Source: Gonapodya prolifera JEL478 (lineage: Eukaryota > Monoblepharomycota > Monoblepharidomycetes > Monoblepharidales > Gonapodyaceae). From it: a stretch of 64,000 nt of DNA. Numbering within the stretch: position 1 is the stretch's first letter; each line of letters begins with the position of its first letter. The position numbers and the translations under genes were made by a program. Location of the stretch: assembly GCA_001574975.1 (NCBI GenBank), contig KQ965810.1, positions 126,280 through 190,279 on the forward strand, given 5' to 3'. The notes under the pieces are model-generated. The model was given only the letters and a program-made list of their open reading frames with translations. It was not told where the DNA came from and made no database searches. Positions 33,463 to 44,698 of the stretch are shown piece after piece.

Positions 33463-35801
33463 ATGGGTCTCTGGCCGCGCGTTTCAGATCTCTCTCCCGC
33501 GCCGTCCCCGTCGCCGTCCCCTTCCCCGTCACCCCCCGCACAAGAGAACTGCCAGCTGCTGGACGACTGGGCAATATTCGTGCAGCTGCTGCTGGCCGCG
33601 CTGGCGTTTTCAACACTTGTCTGTGCGTGTCCTGCCGTTCTCGCCGTGCGATGCTGTCTCCTGTGACTCTTATTCACCCGCACACTCCCCACTCCACGCA
33701 CATCCAGACAAGAGACACAGAGAGCACCCGAAGCGCCCGTGGAATATATGGATGCTCGATACAAGCAAGCAGGTCATTGGACAGGTGAGGACCGATTCTG
33801 CCTGCTCCTGCTCCTCCTGCTCTTACTCCTACTCTGCCGATACTTCAACTACGGTTACCGACCTCGTACACAGGGATTCATGCACGTCTCAAACATTGTC
33901 CTGTCGTGGATCATGGGCGGAGAGTCAAAATCCGTCTCCAACCCCTGCGTCTACTACTTCCTCAACGTGAGTACTCCTGAGTCTATGGGAGGAAGAGGGT
34001 GATATGGGAGGAAGTGGGTGCAGGATGGCGGAGGGTGGGAGAGAGCACCGAGATCTACGCGGGAATCAGTCGGACGACACGTCGAGTCCAGCCACGGACG
34101 CGTCACGGTACACTGTGCTGGACACACGGGAAAATCCACGTCCCAGTGTAGTCCGTGTCGCGCACCTGTCTTCCAAGACTCATTCCACCGACTCGAATAA
34201 AAGGACAGGGCGTGCCGTCTGTCAGAGTCGTGAGGAACCGTGCGCGGAGCGCCGGTGCGGTGGGGTGGAATGGAGCCGCGTGAAGCCGGAGCCGGAGCGG
34301 GGAAATGGCGGTGTGGTGAAGGAGCGTTGCGCAGTGGTGGGGAAGATGGAGCCCCCGGGAAATCTGAGGGATAAGCGAGGCGGAACCGTGCCGTGTCGTG
34401 TGTGGGACTGGTTTCGCGAGGACGCCGATGCGCCGACACGCCGAGTCGCGTCACCGGACCGTGTTGCGGGGGAGCCCGGGTTGCAGTGTGTCGCGTTCGC
34501 GGAAGCGGATAGGGGCAGGCGGATGACGTGTGACGCGTGACGCGTGGCTGGCGCGATAACACAGTCGACGGAACGGTGGAGTGCGGTTGCGAGGGTGTGG
34601 ATGCGCGGGACTGTGCCTGCCCCTCCCGTTTTCTCTCCCGTCTTCTTTCCCATCTCGCACTTGCCACTTCTTGCACTCTGTCCCTCTGCTCCCCTTCGCT
34701 CCATAACCGTTCTCTCACCTACCCTCCTTCTCTACCCTCCCCTTCGCCACCGCTTCCATCCCCGTGCGGGCAGTTCTTCATCGACACAACATTGGGCGTC
34801 GTTAGTACATCCGTCCCACGTGCCCTTCCCACGCGTCGCTCAGCTTAGTAACCCTTCTCCCTTGTTCTCTTATGCTCCCGTTCCCGCTTCCCCCCATCCC
34901 CTCCCTACCCGGTCCCACCCCCCCAGGCCATTCTCGCCCTCCTCCTCTTCCTCTCCCACCTCCTCCTCACCCGCCTTCACATCTCCGACATCACATCAGG
35001 CCAATACGGTCCAGACGCCACGCGCCCCTCGCTTGTCGCGTGGGTGAAGCAGACGGTGGTGTTTTTGATGTGTTTGTTTGGAGTCAAGGTTGTGGTCGTG
35101 TTGTTGATTGGGGGTGGGGGGTGGTTGGTAAGTTTTGGCGCGTGGGTTGTGGGGTGGTGAGTGCTGCGTGGGGGTGGGGGGTGGGGGGGGTGGCAGGAGG
35201 ATGATGCGGGAGGGCTGACACTGTTGTATGCGACACCCGCATCCACCCCACACACCCACTTGGCCCCACCTGCCACTCCCCACTCCCCATCTCCCCATCT
35301 CCACACCCAATCTCCCCACACCGACACCCCAGGTTCCCCAACCGTCGCCTGCAAGTCCTATTTGTGATGCTACTCATCCCTCTCGTCATGAACGTGGCGC
35401 AATTTTGGCTCGTCGACACCGTGATCAAGCACCGCCTGCGGCCCGAGGAGGCGCGGTCCATTCTGCGCGGCTCGTCGAGCGGGGTCGACGTCGTGCAGGA
35501 CGAGGAGGCCGCGCTCGCACCCGAGGGGGTGGCAGGGGTTGGAGTACGGCGGCCTAAAGGAAGGGGAGGGGGAGCCGCCGACGAGGGAGACGTGTACTTT
35601 GCCGACGGGGCGTTTGGGCGCGTGTCGCTCGCGGCGGGGGCCGATGAGGGCGCGCCCGGTGGGGACGACGGCGGGATGGATCCGGACGAGGAGACGTTTT
35701 CCCCGCCCCGGGGTATGGGCGGGCTGTTTGCGGCGTTTGGAAGGCGGCAGGGCGCGTCGTATGAGCCGTTGCGGTCGAGTAGGGAGTATGGGGGGCGATG
35801 A
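33463..35801 (+). CDS. STIMATE/TMEM110-like multi-pass membrane protein
   Basis: STIMATE regulates store-operated calcium entry at ER-plasma membrane junctions in animals; the fungal relatives are vacuolar membrane proteins. The start at 33463 gives MGLWPRVSDLSPAPSPSPSP, then ENCQLLDDWAIFVQLLLAAL as the first span. Conserved blocks follow: KRPWNIWMLDTSKQVIGQ, GFMHVSNIVLSWIMGG with NPCVYYFLN, FFIDTTLG, AILALLLFLSHLLLTRLHIS and LFVMLLIPLVMNVAQFWLVD. The cytosolic tail is acidic and Gly-rich, ending YEPLRSSREYGGR. The intron at about 33967-34770 is some 800 nt, ten times the local norm. A degenerate copy of the last 280 bases lies at 38.4 kb. The N-terminus faces KAE1 across 166 bp. Confidence 0.87.
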
Positions 35802-36565
35802 GGTGGCCGTTCGTCGTGGTGGTAGGAAGTGAGGGTGTGGGAAAGGTGGAAGGCAACGCGGAACAAAGGAAGTGGGGACATTGTCGCGCGTTTTGCATGT
35901 CGCGCGGTCCGGTGTGGGAAGTCGAGTACGTATATTGTAAATTTGGATGTAGACGCCAACAAGGTATACCAATGTTTTTGTGAGGTGTGGGTAGACGTGT
36001 GGTGTTACGACATGGTGACTTGCACCGAGTCCTTGTTGACGTCTGAAAACTAATCCCTGAAAAATACCTTAAGTTCAGGTCGGGCGGGACGAAAGCAGAG
36101 AACAGATAGCGAAAATGAAAAGAACATGCTCGTTTGGGGAACAGAAGTTACCAATTGTGTTATCATATTTCTCGTAAAACGACTAGGGCAACAAACATGA
36201 TACGCTCCGAAATCTTGATGTAACAATCTGATATTTCCTTCAGATCTTGAGAAAGACGTACTGAATATTTCAATGAAACGTTCAGCCTTAAAAAACTCCC
36301 ATACACCCACAAACACACAGGTACCCCGCCACGGATCCACCTTGCGGCCGAAAACATCTATTGCGCCCTACTGGGTAAATACTGCGTGCCCTACCTCTCA
36401 CCGCTCACAGCCCCGCTCCCACCCGCCTCCTGAAATACCACAGTCTCCACTCCCGTCCCTCCAACCTGCGCAAGGACTCCGCTTAACGTGCTCCCCTGCT
36501 CCTGCTCCTGCACCAGCCCTATCTCCGCACTTCCTGCTACCCCCGCAGCCAGCCCCGCCACTGCT
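35802..36565. other. gene-free stretch between STIMATE-like and ankyrin/SH3 genes
   Basis: Holds the 3' flanks of two convergent genes. Reading the upstream frame of the ankyrin/SH3 gene without its preferred splice would extend that protein to 36391 with a Gly/Ala/Glu-rich tail, but this breaks the SH3 domain. No other supported gene. Confidence 0.5.
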
Positions 36566-38161
36566 CTAGGGTCCTGCGACGTCTCTGAGGCGGGACAAGG
36601 ACGGAGTGGTTGGGCGTGCATACTGCGCGTTAAATTGGGGGAGTGAGTCGAGGCGGGAGGCCGTGGGTGGTGGGGCCGTGGGGGTCGGTGGGAGTGTGCC
36701 AGGCGCAGGCGGGTCCAACGTGACGTGGGAGAGCGGGAAGTGACCGGTTGCGGTTGTGGTTGTGTGGAAGCCCTTAAGATCGTGGGTGTGTTTGCCTGTG
36801 CATGAAGCAAAAAACGCTGTGAATTTGTGTTTGGTGTACTCACGTGACCCCATCCATCCGCGTACTGCAAATTGACAAAGAGAGCATCACCAACCACGAA
36901 CCCAATCTCATCATCGTCTTGCGGCTCGTAGTCTCCAATGGCAAACATCATCCGTCGGACGCTTGTGGGTGGACGCGGGTGGGGTGGAGGTGCGGACAGG
37001 GACCGAAGTGATATGTTCTCGGCAAGGAGGGTTGCATTGTGTGTGCGGAGAAACGCGTTTTCGTTCCGCAGGGAGACGATTTCCTGTCGAAGAGATGTGG
37101 TTTCACGACGCAGACTGGGAACGTCCATGCGGAGGGATGCGTTGTCTTCCTCTAGGGTGGTGGTCCGGGTGCGAAGAGTGGTGATTTCTTGGTCCAGTGC
37201 CGTGTTAAGGGCTTGCAGCGATGCAGTGGTTTTTTCTGCCACAGCCAGTTTGCTTTTGCGTGTGTGTGTGTGTGTGGGGGGGGNGGGGGGGCAGGGTAAA
37301 TGTGGGACATCCCACACTTTCAACCATAGCGAAGACACCCAACCTCTCAGCAATCCGTGCTTTGTCCTCTTCCAGTGACACACGAGATTCAGCCGCAGTA
37401 ACCCGTGCGGTGAGATTCCGAACCTGCGCCACAAGTGCAGCATTGGCGAGTTCGAGGGGAGAACATGGTTTCGGAGGAGGAACGGGAGGGATGGTACTGC
37501 GCTGGTGCGAATGCAACTCCAGAGTCGGCAAAAGATTGGGATTAGGGTTTTGGCGCGCAGCATTAAGTTCGACGTCGGTGACGCATGCGCCATGCGCGAG
37601 GAGGAGACGGACGAGCTCGATGTCGGGGCACACCGTGAACTTGACACTGCGGGCTTCCCAACTGGTCGGGTGCGTAAGCCTGACTGCGCCACCTCTCAAG
37701 TTAATCCAGAGGTTTCCGTCGCTGTCTGGTCTTACGCTCGTGTCACCGTCCCAGCGGGTCTGATTCCCCCCGCGACCAATGGCCAGACACAAGGGACTCG
37801 AGAACCTGAAGGTCGACAACCATCTCTTGTGCTGCCACTCATTAGCAGTACAGTGACGACCGCTGTTCCACCAGTAGCACAGTTTCCACTCAACATCGCC
37901 GTTCACCGATGCTCCCTTGGCGAGCAACGCGCGGACTACACTAGCGCCCTGTGCATGCAATATCGCAAGCGCCAGTGCAGATTCGCAATCGACTGAATCC
38001 TCCTTCCAATCGAACCCGCCGCGGCCGTTCTCCACCTTGAATCTGAGCGTGACCCTCTTGCGTGCATCTGGACTTGCTCCGGCCTCGATGAGTCGCGTGA
38101 CGTCTGCCGCACGCCCGGCCTCCACAGCGTCGATGAGCTGGGCGTTCAGAGGGGCCGACAT
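36566..38161 (-). CDS. ankyrin-repeat, coiled-coil and SH3 protein
   Basis: The start MSAPLNAQLIDAVEAGRAAD opens an ankyrin repeat (VTRLIEAGASPDARK). More follow: LALAILHAQGASVVRALLAK, then ASVNGD, and later DIELVRLLLAHGACVTDVEL. A heptad-rich coiled coil comes next (LEEDNASLRMDV, LRRETTSLRQEIVSLRNENA). The C-terminus has an SH3 domain: MMFAIGDYEPQDDDEIGFVV, GDALFVNLQYADGW and, after an intron, HTTTTATGHFPLSHVTL. The best donor is the GT right after GATGGATGGG, which keeps SH3 strands in frame and ends at 36566. A neighbouring GTGAGT donor would destroy the SH3. An intron carries a TG/poly-G microsatellite with one unresolved base. The domain set suggests a scaffold; no specific function is recognised. 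Confidence 0.8.
37260..37291. repeat. (TG)n and poly-G microsatellite with one N
   Basis: A run of eight TG units passes into about fifteen G with an unresolved base at 37284. It lies in an intron of the ankyrin/SH3 gene. Length here is probably unreliable in the assembly. Confidence 0.95.
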
Positions 38162-38384
38162 CTGATAATGTGGTGGTCGATGGCATTTGAGAGGGAAGAC
38201 AATGACGCTTAGGCAGCTAAGTTGAACGGCAGGCCTATCTTACGTAAAAGTTTCACTAACAGCTGAAGCGAGTTTGAGTCTCCACCTGATTGCTCATACA
38301 GTTCAGTAAATACATGTGATTGTTGCCTGTTGGGTCACGCTTCGTGTCTCTCCTCACTGTTCACCCAAACAGTGCATCCAAGCA

Positions 38385-38663
38385 CCGTCGCGGTGGGAGT
38401 GCGGAGGTCCAAAAGAAGGGGAGCCGCCGAGAGGGCGACGTGCACTTTGCCGGCGGAGCGTTCGGGCGCGTGTCGCTCGCGGCGGCGGACGATGAGGGTG
38501 TCCTGGGCGGGGACGACGACGAGCTGGATCCGGACGAGAGGACGCTTCCCCGCGCCGGGGTATGCTCGGGTTGTTTGCGGCGTTTGGAAGACGGCAGTGC
38601 GCATCGTATGAGCCAGTGCGGTCAAGTAGGGAGTATGGGGAGCGATGAAGTGGCCGTGAGTCG
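38385..38663 (+). pseudogene. frameshifted copy of the 3' end of the STIMATE-like gene
   Basis: Aligns along its length with 35540-35818, the last coding exon and first bases past the stop of the STIMATE-like gene. Shared stretches include GGCGCGTGTCGCTCGCGGCG and TTTGCGGCGTTTGGAAG, and the protein words GAFGRVSLAA, DPDE and YEPVRSSREYGER. The copy starts in frame (EGDVHFAGGAFGRVSLAA) but shifts frame after DPDERTLP and finishes in another frame. Upstream exons and membrane spans are missing. It is in the same orientation about 2.8 kb downstream, so it arose as a local partial duplication. Divergence by eye is near 20 percent. Confidence 0.85.
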
Positions 38664-38759
38664 TGTATGGAGTGTTATCCGCCATCGCTACTCTCAGCGG
38701 GACCCTGCACTTGCACTTTATTTTCAGCTCGCGTTTGCATCGGCACTCGGCACTCGGCA

Positions 38760-39518
38760 CTGTTTCACTTGCATTCTTCGTCGTCTGCAGACGCGGGCAC
38801 ACCAAGATATGAGGGGTTTGGCACTGTGGCTGTGGCCCGTGGGGATCTAGAGGTGTATCTCCAGACAACCCCACCCGATGCAAGCCCCAAAGACGAAGTC
38901 GGACTCATTGTCGGCAGTATTTTTGGCTCGATTGGAGAGGTGCTTTTCTTGGCGCTCATTATTTACCTTCTGTCGAGGCCACGTCGCGACAGTACCATCT
39001 CTCGATGACATTCACACTCCGATTCTCCGTACAATCCAAGAACAACCGGAGCAAAAGATAGCAGTTCGAGTTTCCACTGTAGAACGCCATTTGGAGATCT
39101 TCAGACCAATCCAGCTCTCCCAACCAGAGTTGAGAACTGATTGGCAGATAAAACCACAGGACGTGACCATCGGTGAAGAAATTGGACGAGGCAGTTTCGG
39201 CATTGTGTCACAAGGTACTTGGCGGGGCATTCGTGTTACCGTGAAGCACCTGGTTTTACTGGCGAACTCAAGGGACGTTATTGAGGTGAGCATCGCCATT
39301 CTTGTCGTGTGAATATTTTCAGAGGGTGATCTCAAGTGCTTGTTTCCACTGAACGATGCCAGTCTTTCAAACACGAAGTTGACACGTGGTTCAAGTTCCG
39401 TCATGGAAATGTTCTTCTTCTGTATGGCGAGTGCATTGAGCGCCGACACTGCGCTTTTGCTTGCCTTCATACAATGGGAGCGCTTACTGCGGACGGTGGA
39501 TGCGGGTACAACCGATAG
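38760..39518 (+). pseudogene. broken TKL-type receptor-like kinase (membrane span plus N-lobe only)
   Basis: One frame encodes a membrane span (EVGLIVGSIFGSIGEVLFLA then LIIYLLSRPRR) and stops at about 39008. A frame offset by one base begins in the same place with SLDDIHTPILRTIQEQPEQK. It gives a kinase N-lobe: VTIGEEIGRGSFGIVSQGTW (glycine loop), IRVTVKHLV (Lys) and, after a short intron, FKHEVDTWFKFRHGNVLLLY (helix C Glu). This is the TKL pattern. No HRD, DFG or APE motif follows in any frame up to 40 kb. The frame change between span and kinase leaves no room for a normal intron. Receptor-like TKL kinases are expanded in chytrids, and this looks like a dead member. A wrong assembly is possible. 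Confidence 0.6.
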
Positions 39519-40747
39519 CCTCCAACAGTCGACTCTCTCTGCAGCTCTGTCAAGAACCACGGCCACTGCGCACTGTGCAAGTGCAAGCATCGTCACCTGA
39601 ATGGGTTCTACAGCGTCGCAGAGAGACCCAGAAGCTTTTGGTTTTCCCTAAGGCCGCCATGACCATATCCATCATCTCAACTCCCTGGTCAGCTCAGGCG
39701 GGAACTTCGTTTGTGCTTCTCAACACAACCCTTTTTCTCTCACGCTCTGATACAACCCTGTTTGGTCTCATAAGCTCAGGCGTGGCGACAAAGACTGTTG
39801 AATGGAGTAAGGTGGCAAAGTTCCCATCCGCGGTGGGCAGCGGCCTGGAGACTTTACTGGTGTTGCTTGGGCAGTTGATGAAAGTTTCTGAACACGACCA
39901 TTTTCATCTCAGGTCTGGTGACTTCAGGCCTGGATATGAGGATTGTCGATTGCACGGAGGTTGGCAGCCTGGAGACGTTGCTTTCGCCTTGACCCGTCAT
40001 GCTGTGGTTGTTTAGAAGCACAGTTGCTCAAGGGAAACGGCGGGTGTAGACAACGTTTCTGTTCTTGTTGAGATCTGCGGCAAAAAGGCCACTGAGTCAA
40101 CGAGAACAGAAACTTTGCATGGACAAACTTGGCACTGAGTACATTGAGCTCTGTGCCAAGGTAGTACATTTGACTCCAGCTTGCATCCACTTGCAAGTTG
40201 CGGCATTTTGTACCCAACTGGATGCATGGAATGACATGTGGAGGAGCTACCAAAGAAGACCGGGACTCTTTTACTAGACAGGTAGATTTAGCTATGGGCT
40301 TACTGCTGTGAAGACACTCTTTGGACATTGGAGGCGACATTTGGATTGCACGTTGGATGAAACCGAGACTTACGCAGCTCTCTGTAGAAGTTTGCCTGAC
40401 CAGCCCAAACTACTAGTTCATGAGATACAACAAATAAATGGGAAAGGAATCCCCCTTTGTGCGCTGGTCAATGTCCAAATGGGTACACTCGAAACTCATC
40501 ATTGTGTGACATGAACACCGCACTAGATATTAAAACTCTCAGGTTTACAAAAATGAGAATATCAGGGCACCAGATTCACCATATTAAAGAGCTTCCCTCC
40601 CTTCGCCAACCCCACGCAAGTGATTCTAAAAGGGTACCGCAAGGTCCATTCACAGACGTCATATGGCGTGGCTTCCACGACGTCACCACCACTGTCCTCG
40701 CTCCCAAACCTCAGGATTGTACACGCCGTCGTGGATTCATGGGCGAA
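39519..40747. other. gene-poor stretch with a small inverted repeat
   Basis: Open frames here (for example 39461-40015 and 40308-40514 on +) match no family I know and show no consistent splice pattern. An imperfect inverted repeat lies at 40055-40116. Some of the left part may be decayed remnants of the kinase upstream. Confidence 0.4.
40055..40116. repeat. imperfect inverted repeat
   Basis: The arms GTTTCTGTTCTTGTTGA and TCAACGAGAACAGAAAC differ at one base and are about 28 bp apart. It could fold as a hairpin in RNA or mark the remains of a small DNA element. No target-site duplication is evident. Confidence 0.6.
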
Positions 40748-41014
40748 TCAGTACAGGCTAGTGCACTGCATGCACTTCCCCATAAGCGAGAAACAAGGGG
40801 TGCCGTCAGCAGCGTTGCGACAACTGGCACAGCTAATGTCCACGCCGACAATGCAACCGCAGAAAGGACAGCCTGTGGCCATGCTCTGGCGGCGGTCGAG
40901 CGGGACAGCTTCCGACACGATCGGGAGCACGATGGCGAGAAGGAGGCCGGCCACGAAGATGGCGCGCCAGATGGCAGGAGAGAAGCGATATGCGGAGATG
41001 TTCTTGAAAAGCAT
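40748..41014 (-). CDS. small secreted cysteine-rich protein
   Basis: A single open frame of 88 residues. It starts MLFKNISAYRFSPAIWRAIF and continues into a hydrophobic core (VAGLLLAIVLPIVSEA), a good signal peptide. The next residues, VPLDRR, look like a Kex2-type processing site. The mature part is short and Cys-rich: CPFCGCIVGVDISCASC, then PCFSLMGKCMQC, with eight cysteines in about 45 residues, spaced partly as CxxC. No family is recognised. CxxC pairs could bind metal, or the cysteines could form disulfides after secretion. A role outside the cell is inferred from the signal peptide alone. Intronless, flanked by gene-poor DNA. Confidence 0.55.
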   Translation of the reverse strand: MLFKNISAYRFSPAIWRAIFVAGLLLAIVLPIVSEAVPLDRRQSMATGCPFCGCIVGVDISCASCRNAADGTPCFSLMGKCMQCTSLY

Positions 41015-41381
41015 TACTTCGCAGGGGTGTTGATGACTTTTCAGGAAGCTTTTTGTTTAGGATGGCAGGCAGGAAGGAGGTGCGGTCCTCCTTAAGAAGG
41101 GGATATGGAATGGAGAGTGTGTGGCGCCGTCTTTCCAACGCGAAGCTCGAGTCCGTGATAATTCGACACTCCGTGGGGGCAACCGCGCTGTTGTGCTTGC
41201 GCAACTCAATGCGCGGCTAATCCTTCCGTTCGGCGCGGGTAATTATCAAACCTATGATGTTTCCTTTGTTGCCGGCTCTCGCTTTGCCCAATAACCTGCA
41301 ACCTAGTGGCTCAGAGCTCATACATTATATACTTTGTCTACCGCCAAAAAGCGTATCCATACGTATTAAATCACTCCCCTT
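41015..41381. other. gene-free stretch
   Basis: Intergenic DNA between the small secreted protein (its 5' side) and the 3' end of the monooxygenase. Nothing recognised. Confidence 0.5.
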
Positions 41382-44307
41382 CTACTTCAAGGGTTCGTAT
41401 GCTTTGTCTAACAACGACACTTCGGAGGGTGTTGGGACCAACCACTTTGGTGCACCATCAGGTCTTGGCGTCTTGATGAAATGAGAGTAAACGGGATACA
41501 AGAGCTTCTGCTCCAACTCTCGAGGGGAGTCGAGGGTGGGGTACCATACCCGGGTTGTGAATGAACCATCGGGGCGGTACATTTTGTAGTAAGTGTTGTG
41601 GGGACCTTGGGTCGTGCTGAATCGTGTGCAGTATCAGATCTCACCGCTGGGGTTGCGTCATGGGCAAGGGCGGGCGTACTCACGGGGTGCCCTTGACCTT
41701 TTGGTCGAGACCTCTGATCCACCATTCAATGGCTTCCCGTGTTGGCTCGATCGATTTCAGATTATTGGAAATGGCGTGGCGGAGGCTGTGGAGAAAAAAA
41801 TTTGAATGAGGTTTCTGCTTGGGACATTCCTGCATCGCTTGTGAACACCAACATTCGGAGGGTGAAGTCAATGTGCTTTTCCGTGGTTTCGATGACGGAA
41901 ATGCTATTTAGTATTTCAGTCAAAAAAAATGTGAGATGAAGGAACACCTGTCACGGCAACTCATTCTTACAGGGTCATCCCCGAAGCGCTAACTGGGGCA
42001 AAGTAGTTGGGGAAGCCTTCAAACATTTCGCCCATGTAGTTCCTGGTGTCGAAAGAGTGTGTAACCTCCCGCTTTCAATCGCGATTTCGTCATGCCACGT
42101 ACCAAATCCCCATGTCACTCGCGTCAACAGCGGGTATGCCGTTTTCACCGAGCTTAACCTTGATGTTCACTGACGACATCATGAAGTCTGCACCGTTTCT
42201 TCCGGTGAAGGGTAGCATGCCCTTCTTCCCGCTTTGTACCGCCCAACCTAGGATATGATATACACTGAGTATCATCCCCCACCACAAATCGAGACATTGC
42301 AGAAGCATACCCGTTCCATCTGCGTTGGGATGACACGTTATTACAAGTTGGGCACACATGGTTCATAGGCAGACTCACAAATTATAATATCGAAATCCCT
42401 TTGGGTTTCGGGGGCATTCGGGTCAGGTACCTTTACACGGGTACAGATGACAGATCATCGGGCACTGCTGCGTGAATGACAAAACATTTCTAGCTCACCA
42501 AATCTCGGGCATTTTGAGCCGCCGTCACGACTCCACTCTCGTTTATGCGTACGATACGGTCCTGAACAAGCTCCACGTTTGGTTTGACCAACGCTGGATA
42601 GAACTAGAGCGAAGATGGTTGAGTGAAGCTTTCATTGAGATGGCACTGTCACATTTCCGCGCTTACGTCATCGTGGAAAGTCACACGTCGACTCCATGGC
42701 TTAAAGTCGGGCCACAAAATTTCACGAAGCTTTTCATCTGGAATGCTCTCGCACAGGTTGGCCTTTGAGTCCTCGAGCACGCTGACATAAGGCGTTGTAA
42801 TCACCACCCCAAAACCAGTATCGCGTTGACACCACCCACTATTTCTGTTCCGCAGATCCTTCGACAAACGCTGCATTCAGCCACACTTTGAAGAACCTCT
42901 CCTCAAAGTCCGCGCGGAACTTCCTCAGCTCTTCCGGGTGTTCCCTCCAGACCTTCTTCTGCTCGTCCGTGTAAGGGCGGTTATCTCGGTGCATCACGTG
43001 GTTTGGTGTGCGGTGGAAAACAGAGAGGTGGGAAGCGAGAGGTTGGAGCTGAGGTACGAGTTGGACGGCACTGTGCAGTGAACATACTCATCAGTTGCGT
43101 ACGAGATAGTTTTACGATTTTGAGAACTCACGCAGCTGCGCATCCAATCAACGCTACGCGTTTACCCTTCACCAAGTCGAGGCCATTCTTTGGCCATCTG
43201 CGATCACGCGGAGGAAGTTTGTATTGCGGTAACGTTTCTGGTGCAAGTCTCCAGACGTCCCAACTCACCTCATGCTGCACGAAATGAACGTTAAATCAAG
43301 CCTATGCATAGTTAACCACGGTCGTTTTTGGCTCACCTGTGCCACGTTGGTCCCTTGAATACCTGCTCCCTCGCACCAGGAATGTCCGGCAGACCTGGAG
43401 CACCCGTCGTCTTCTGAGTGTTGTAAAGAAATTCACACTCGAAACTGTCTTCAGGCAGTGCCTCTAGCTGAGCCCATTGAGCACCAAGTGGGTCAGAGAG
43501 GCGCACCCAGTCGTCGAAATGGAGACCCCCAGCGGTTCTCTCCTCTTCTGAAAGCGGTGGAAGCTTTGAGAGGTCCTTGTAGTAGACAGTCCAGACCCCT
43601 CTTTCGTCATCCCACACTCCCCGCGTTGCGGCGCAGTTAAGGCGGAAGAGACTCCTGAGGTTGAAACGGTCAACAACATCCATGATGTACTTTAAAAGCT
43701 CGTCGCGACCTGGGTAGGGAACGCTCCAGTTGGGGTTCATGGCGAAGGAGAACTACCGGGAAGATAGGAAACGTGATGACACTTTGCAGAAGAGTTGCCA
43801 CAGCAGCACCACAACGTACTGAGTAGAGATGAGCTATTCAGGAAAGCGTAGAATAAATAACGCGTTCATATTTTATCGCGGAAGCTGACCTACCAGGAAT
43901 ATCGCAAGAGAGTCCTGGGTACGAGTTCTCGACTATATGGTATGAGTGCTTGTCACATCGAAACGCCCGAAATTTGACCAAACCGGAGATTTGAGAGCGA
44001 ACTTACACCATGTTCCACCGAGCTCTAAGAAAATAATATAATTACAAGTAGGTTCGGAATATCCAGAGCTTGCATCACCCACCAGGATTCCGTTCGATCG
44101 CAATTATGTTCTTGGCTCCAAGCTTCTCCCGAAGGAATAGAGCAGCCACTATTCCGGCGATGCCACCGCCAACTTATAGTTCCGTCGTACAGAATTGTGA
44201 TTTTAAGAAGTTCAACGATTTTTCGCGGGTGAAGATAAGTGACAGGTCAGATACACACTGACTCCAATGCGCGGCTCCACGCGCTCCTGTGGGTTTGATG
44301 TGACCAT
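41382..44307 (-). CDS. flavin-containing monooxygenase, Baeyer-Villiger type
   Basis: FAD- and NADPH-dependent monooxygenase acting on ketones or heteroatoms. The start MVTSNPQERVEPRIGV splices to IGGGIAGIVAALFLREKLGA, the FAD-binding GxGxxG. Then come ELGGTW and ENSYPGLSCDIP, the W-x-x-x-x-Y-P-G-x-x-x-D pattern of this family. SFSFAMNPNWSVPYPGRDEL and LLKYIMDVVDRFNLRS follow, then FKGPTWH, where the Baeyer-Villiger fingerprint lies. GKRVALIGCAA with SAVQLVPQLQP is the NADPH site. The C-terminal half includes PDFKPWSRRVTFHDD and IICATGYD. The end is PTLDSPRELEQKLLYPVYSH, stopping at 41382. More than a dozen short exons; several joins in the middle are approximate. The NADPH motif reads GCAASA instead of GTGASG. 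The substrate is unknown. Confidence 0.87.
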
Positions 44308-44698
44308 ATTCTGGGTAAGGGATACTGCAAGTACCAGACGGGGTGGTGTTCGGGGGTGCGTATTCGGATCGGACGATCAGTGCCGACAGATTTTGACCAC
44401 AGACAGGTTAAACTAAGTGGATAAAAACCTGCAGTGGACGGGGAATGCGATTCTTTCACATCGACCACCTGCCGACGATTAACCGCGATGACACCTGCGA
44501 TGGGGTGTAGTGCTGACACGTATTGAAATGTTTACTGTACAACACCTAAGCTCCGATGCTGGTACATATAAACAATGAAACGCCGCATGAGTTTCAGAAT
44601 CAACAAGTGTGCGCTAAGGTGTCTAATACCGTGCGTGGAATACATACATACATACACGTGAGTCTGTCTATACAATGTGGTTGCCGACACACCCGTGG

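Noticed and set aside
34004-34718. Long open frames on both strands (178 and 254 residues)
   Set aside because: They lie inside an intron of the STIMATE-like gene, have Arg/Pro-rich composition typical of GC-rich noncoding DNA and no domain.
36391-36853. Extended C-terminus of the ankyrin/SH3 protein
   Set aside because: Using the nearby GTGAGT donor keeps this frame but breaks the SH3 strands (GHFPLSHVTL), while the GT two bases after GATGGATGG preserves them.
39461-40015. Plus-strand frame of 184 residues as continuation of the TKL kinase
   Set aside because: No HRD, DFG or APE motif and no alignment to a kinase C-lobe in any frame.
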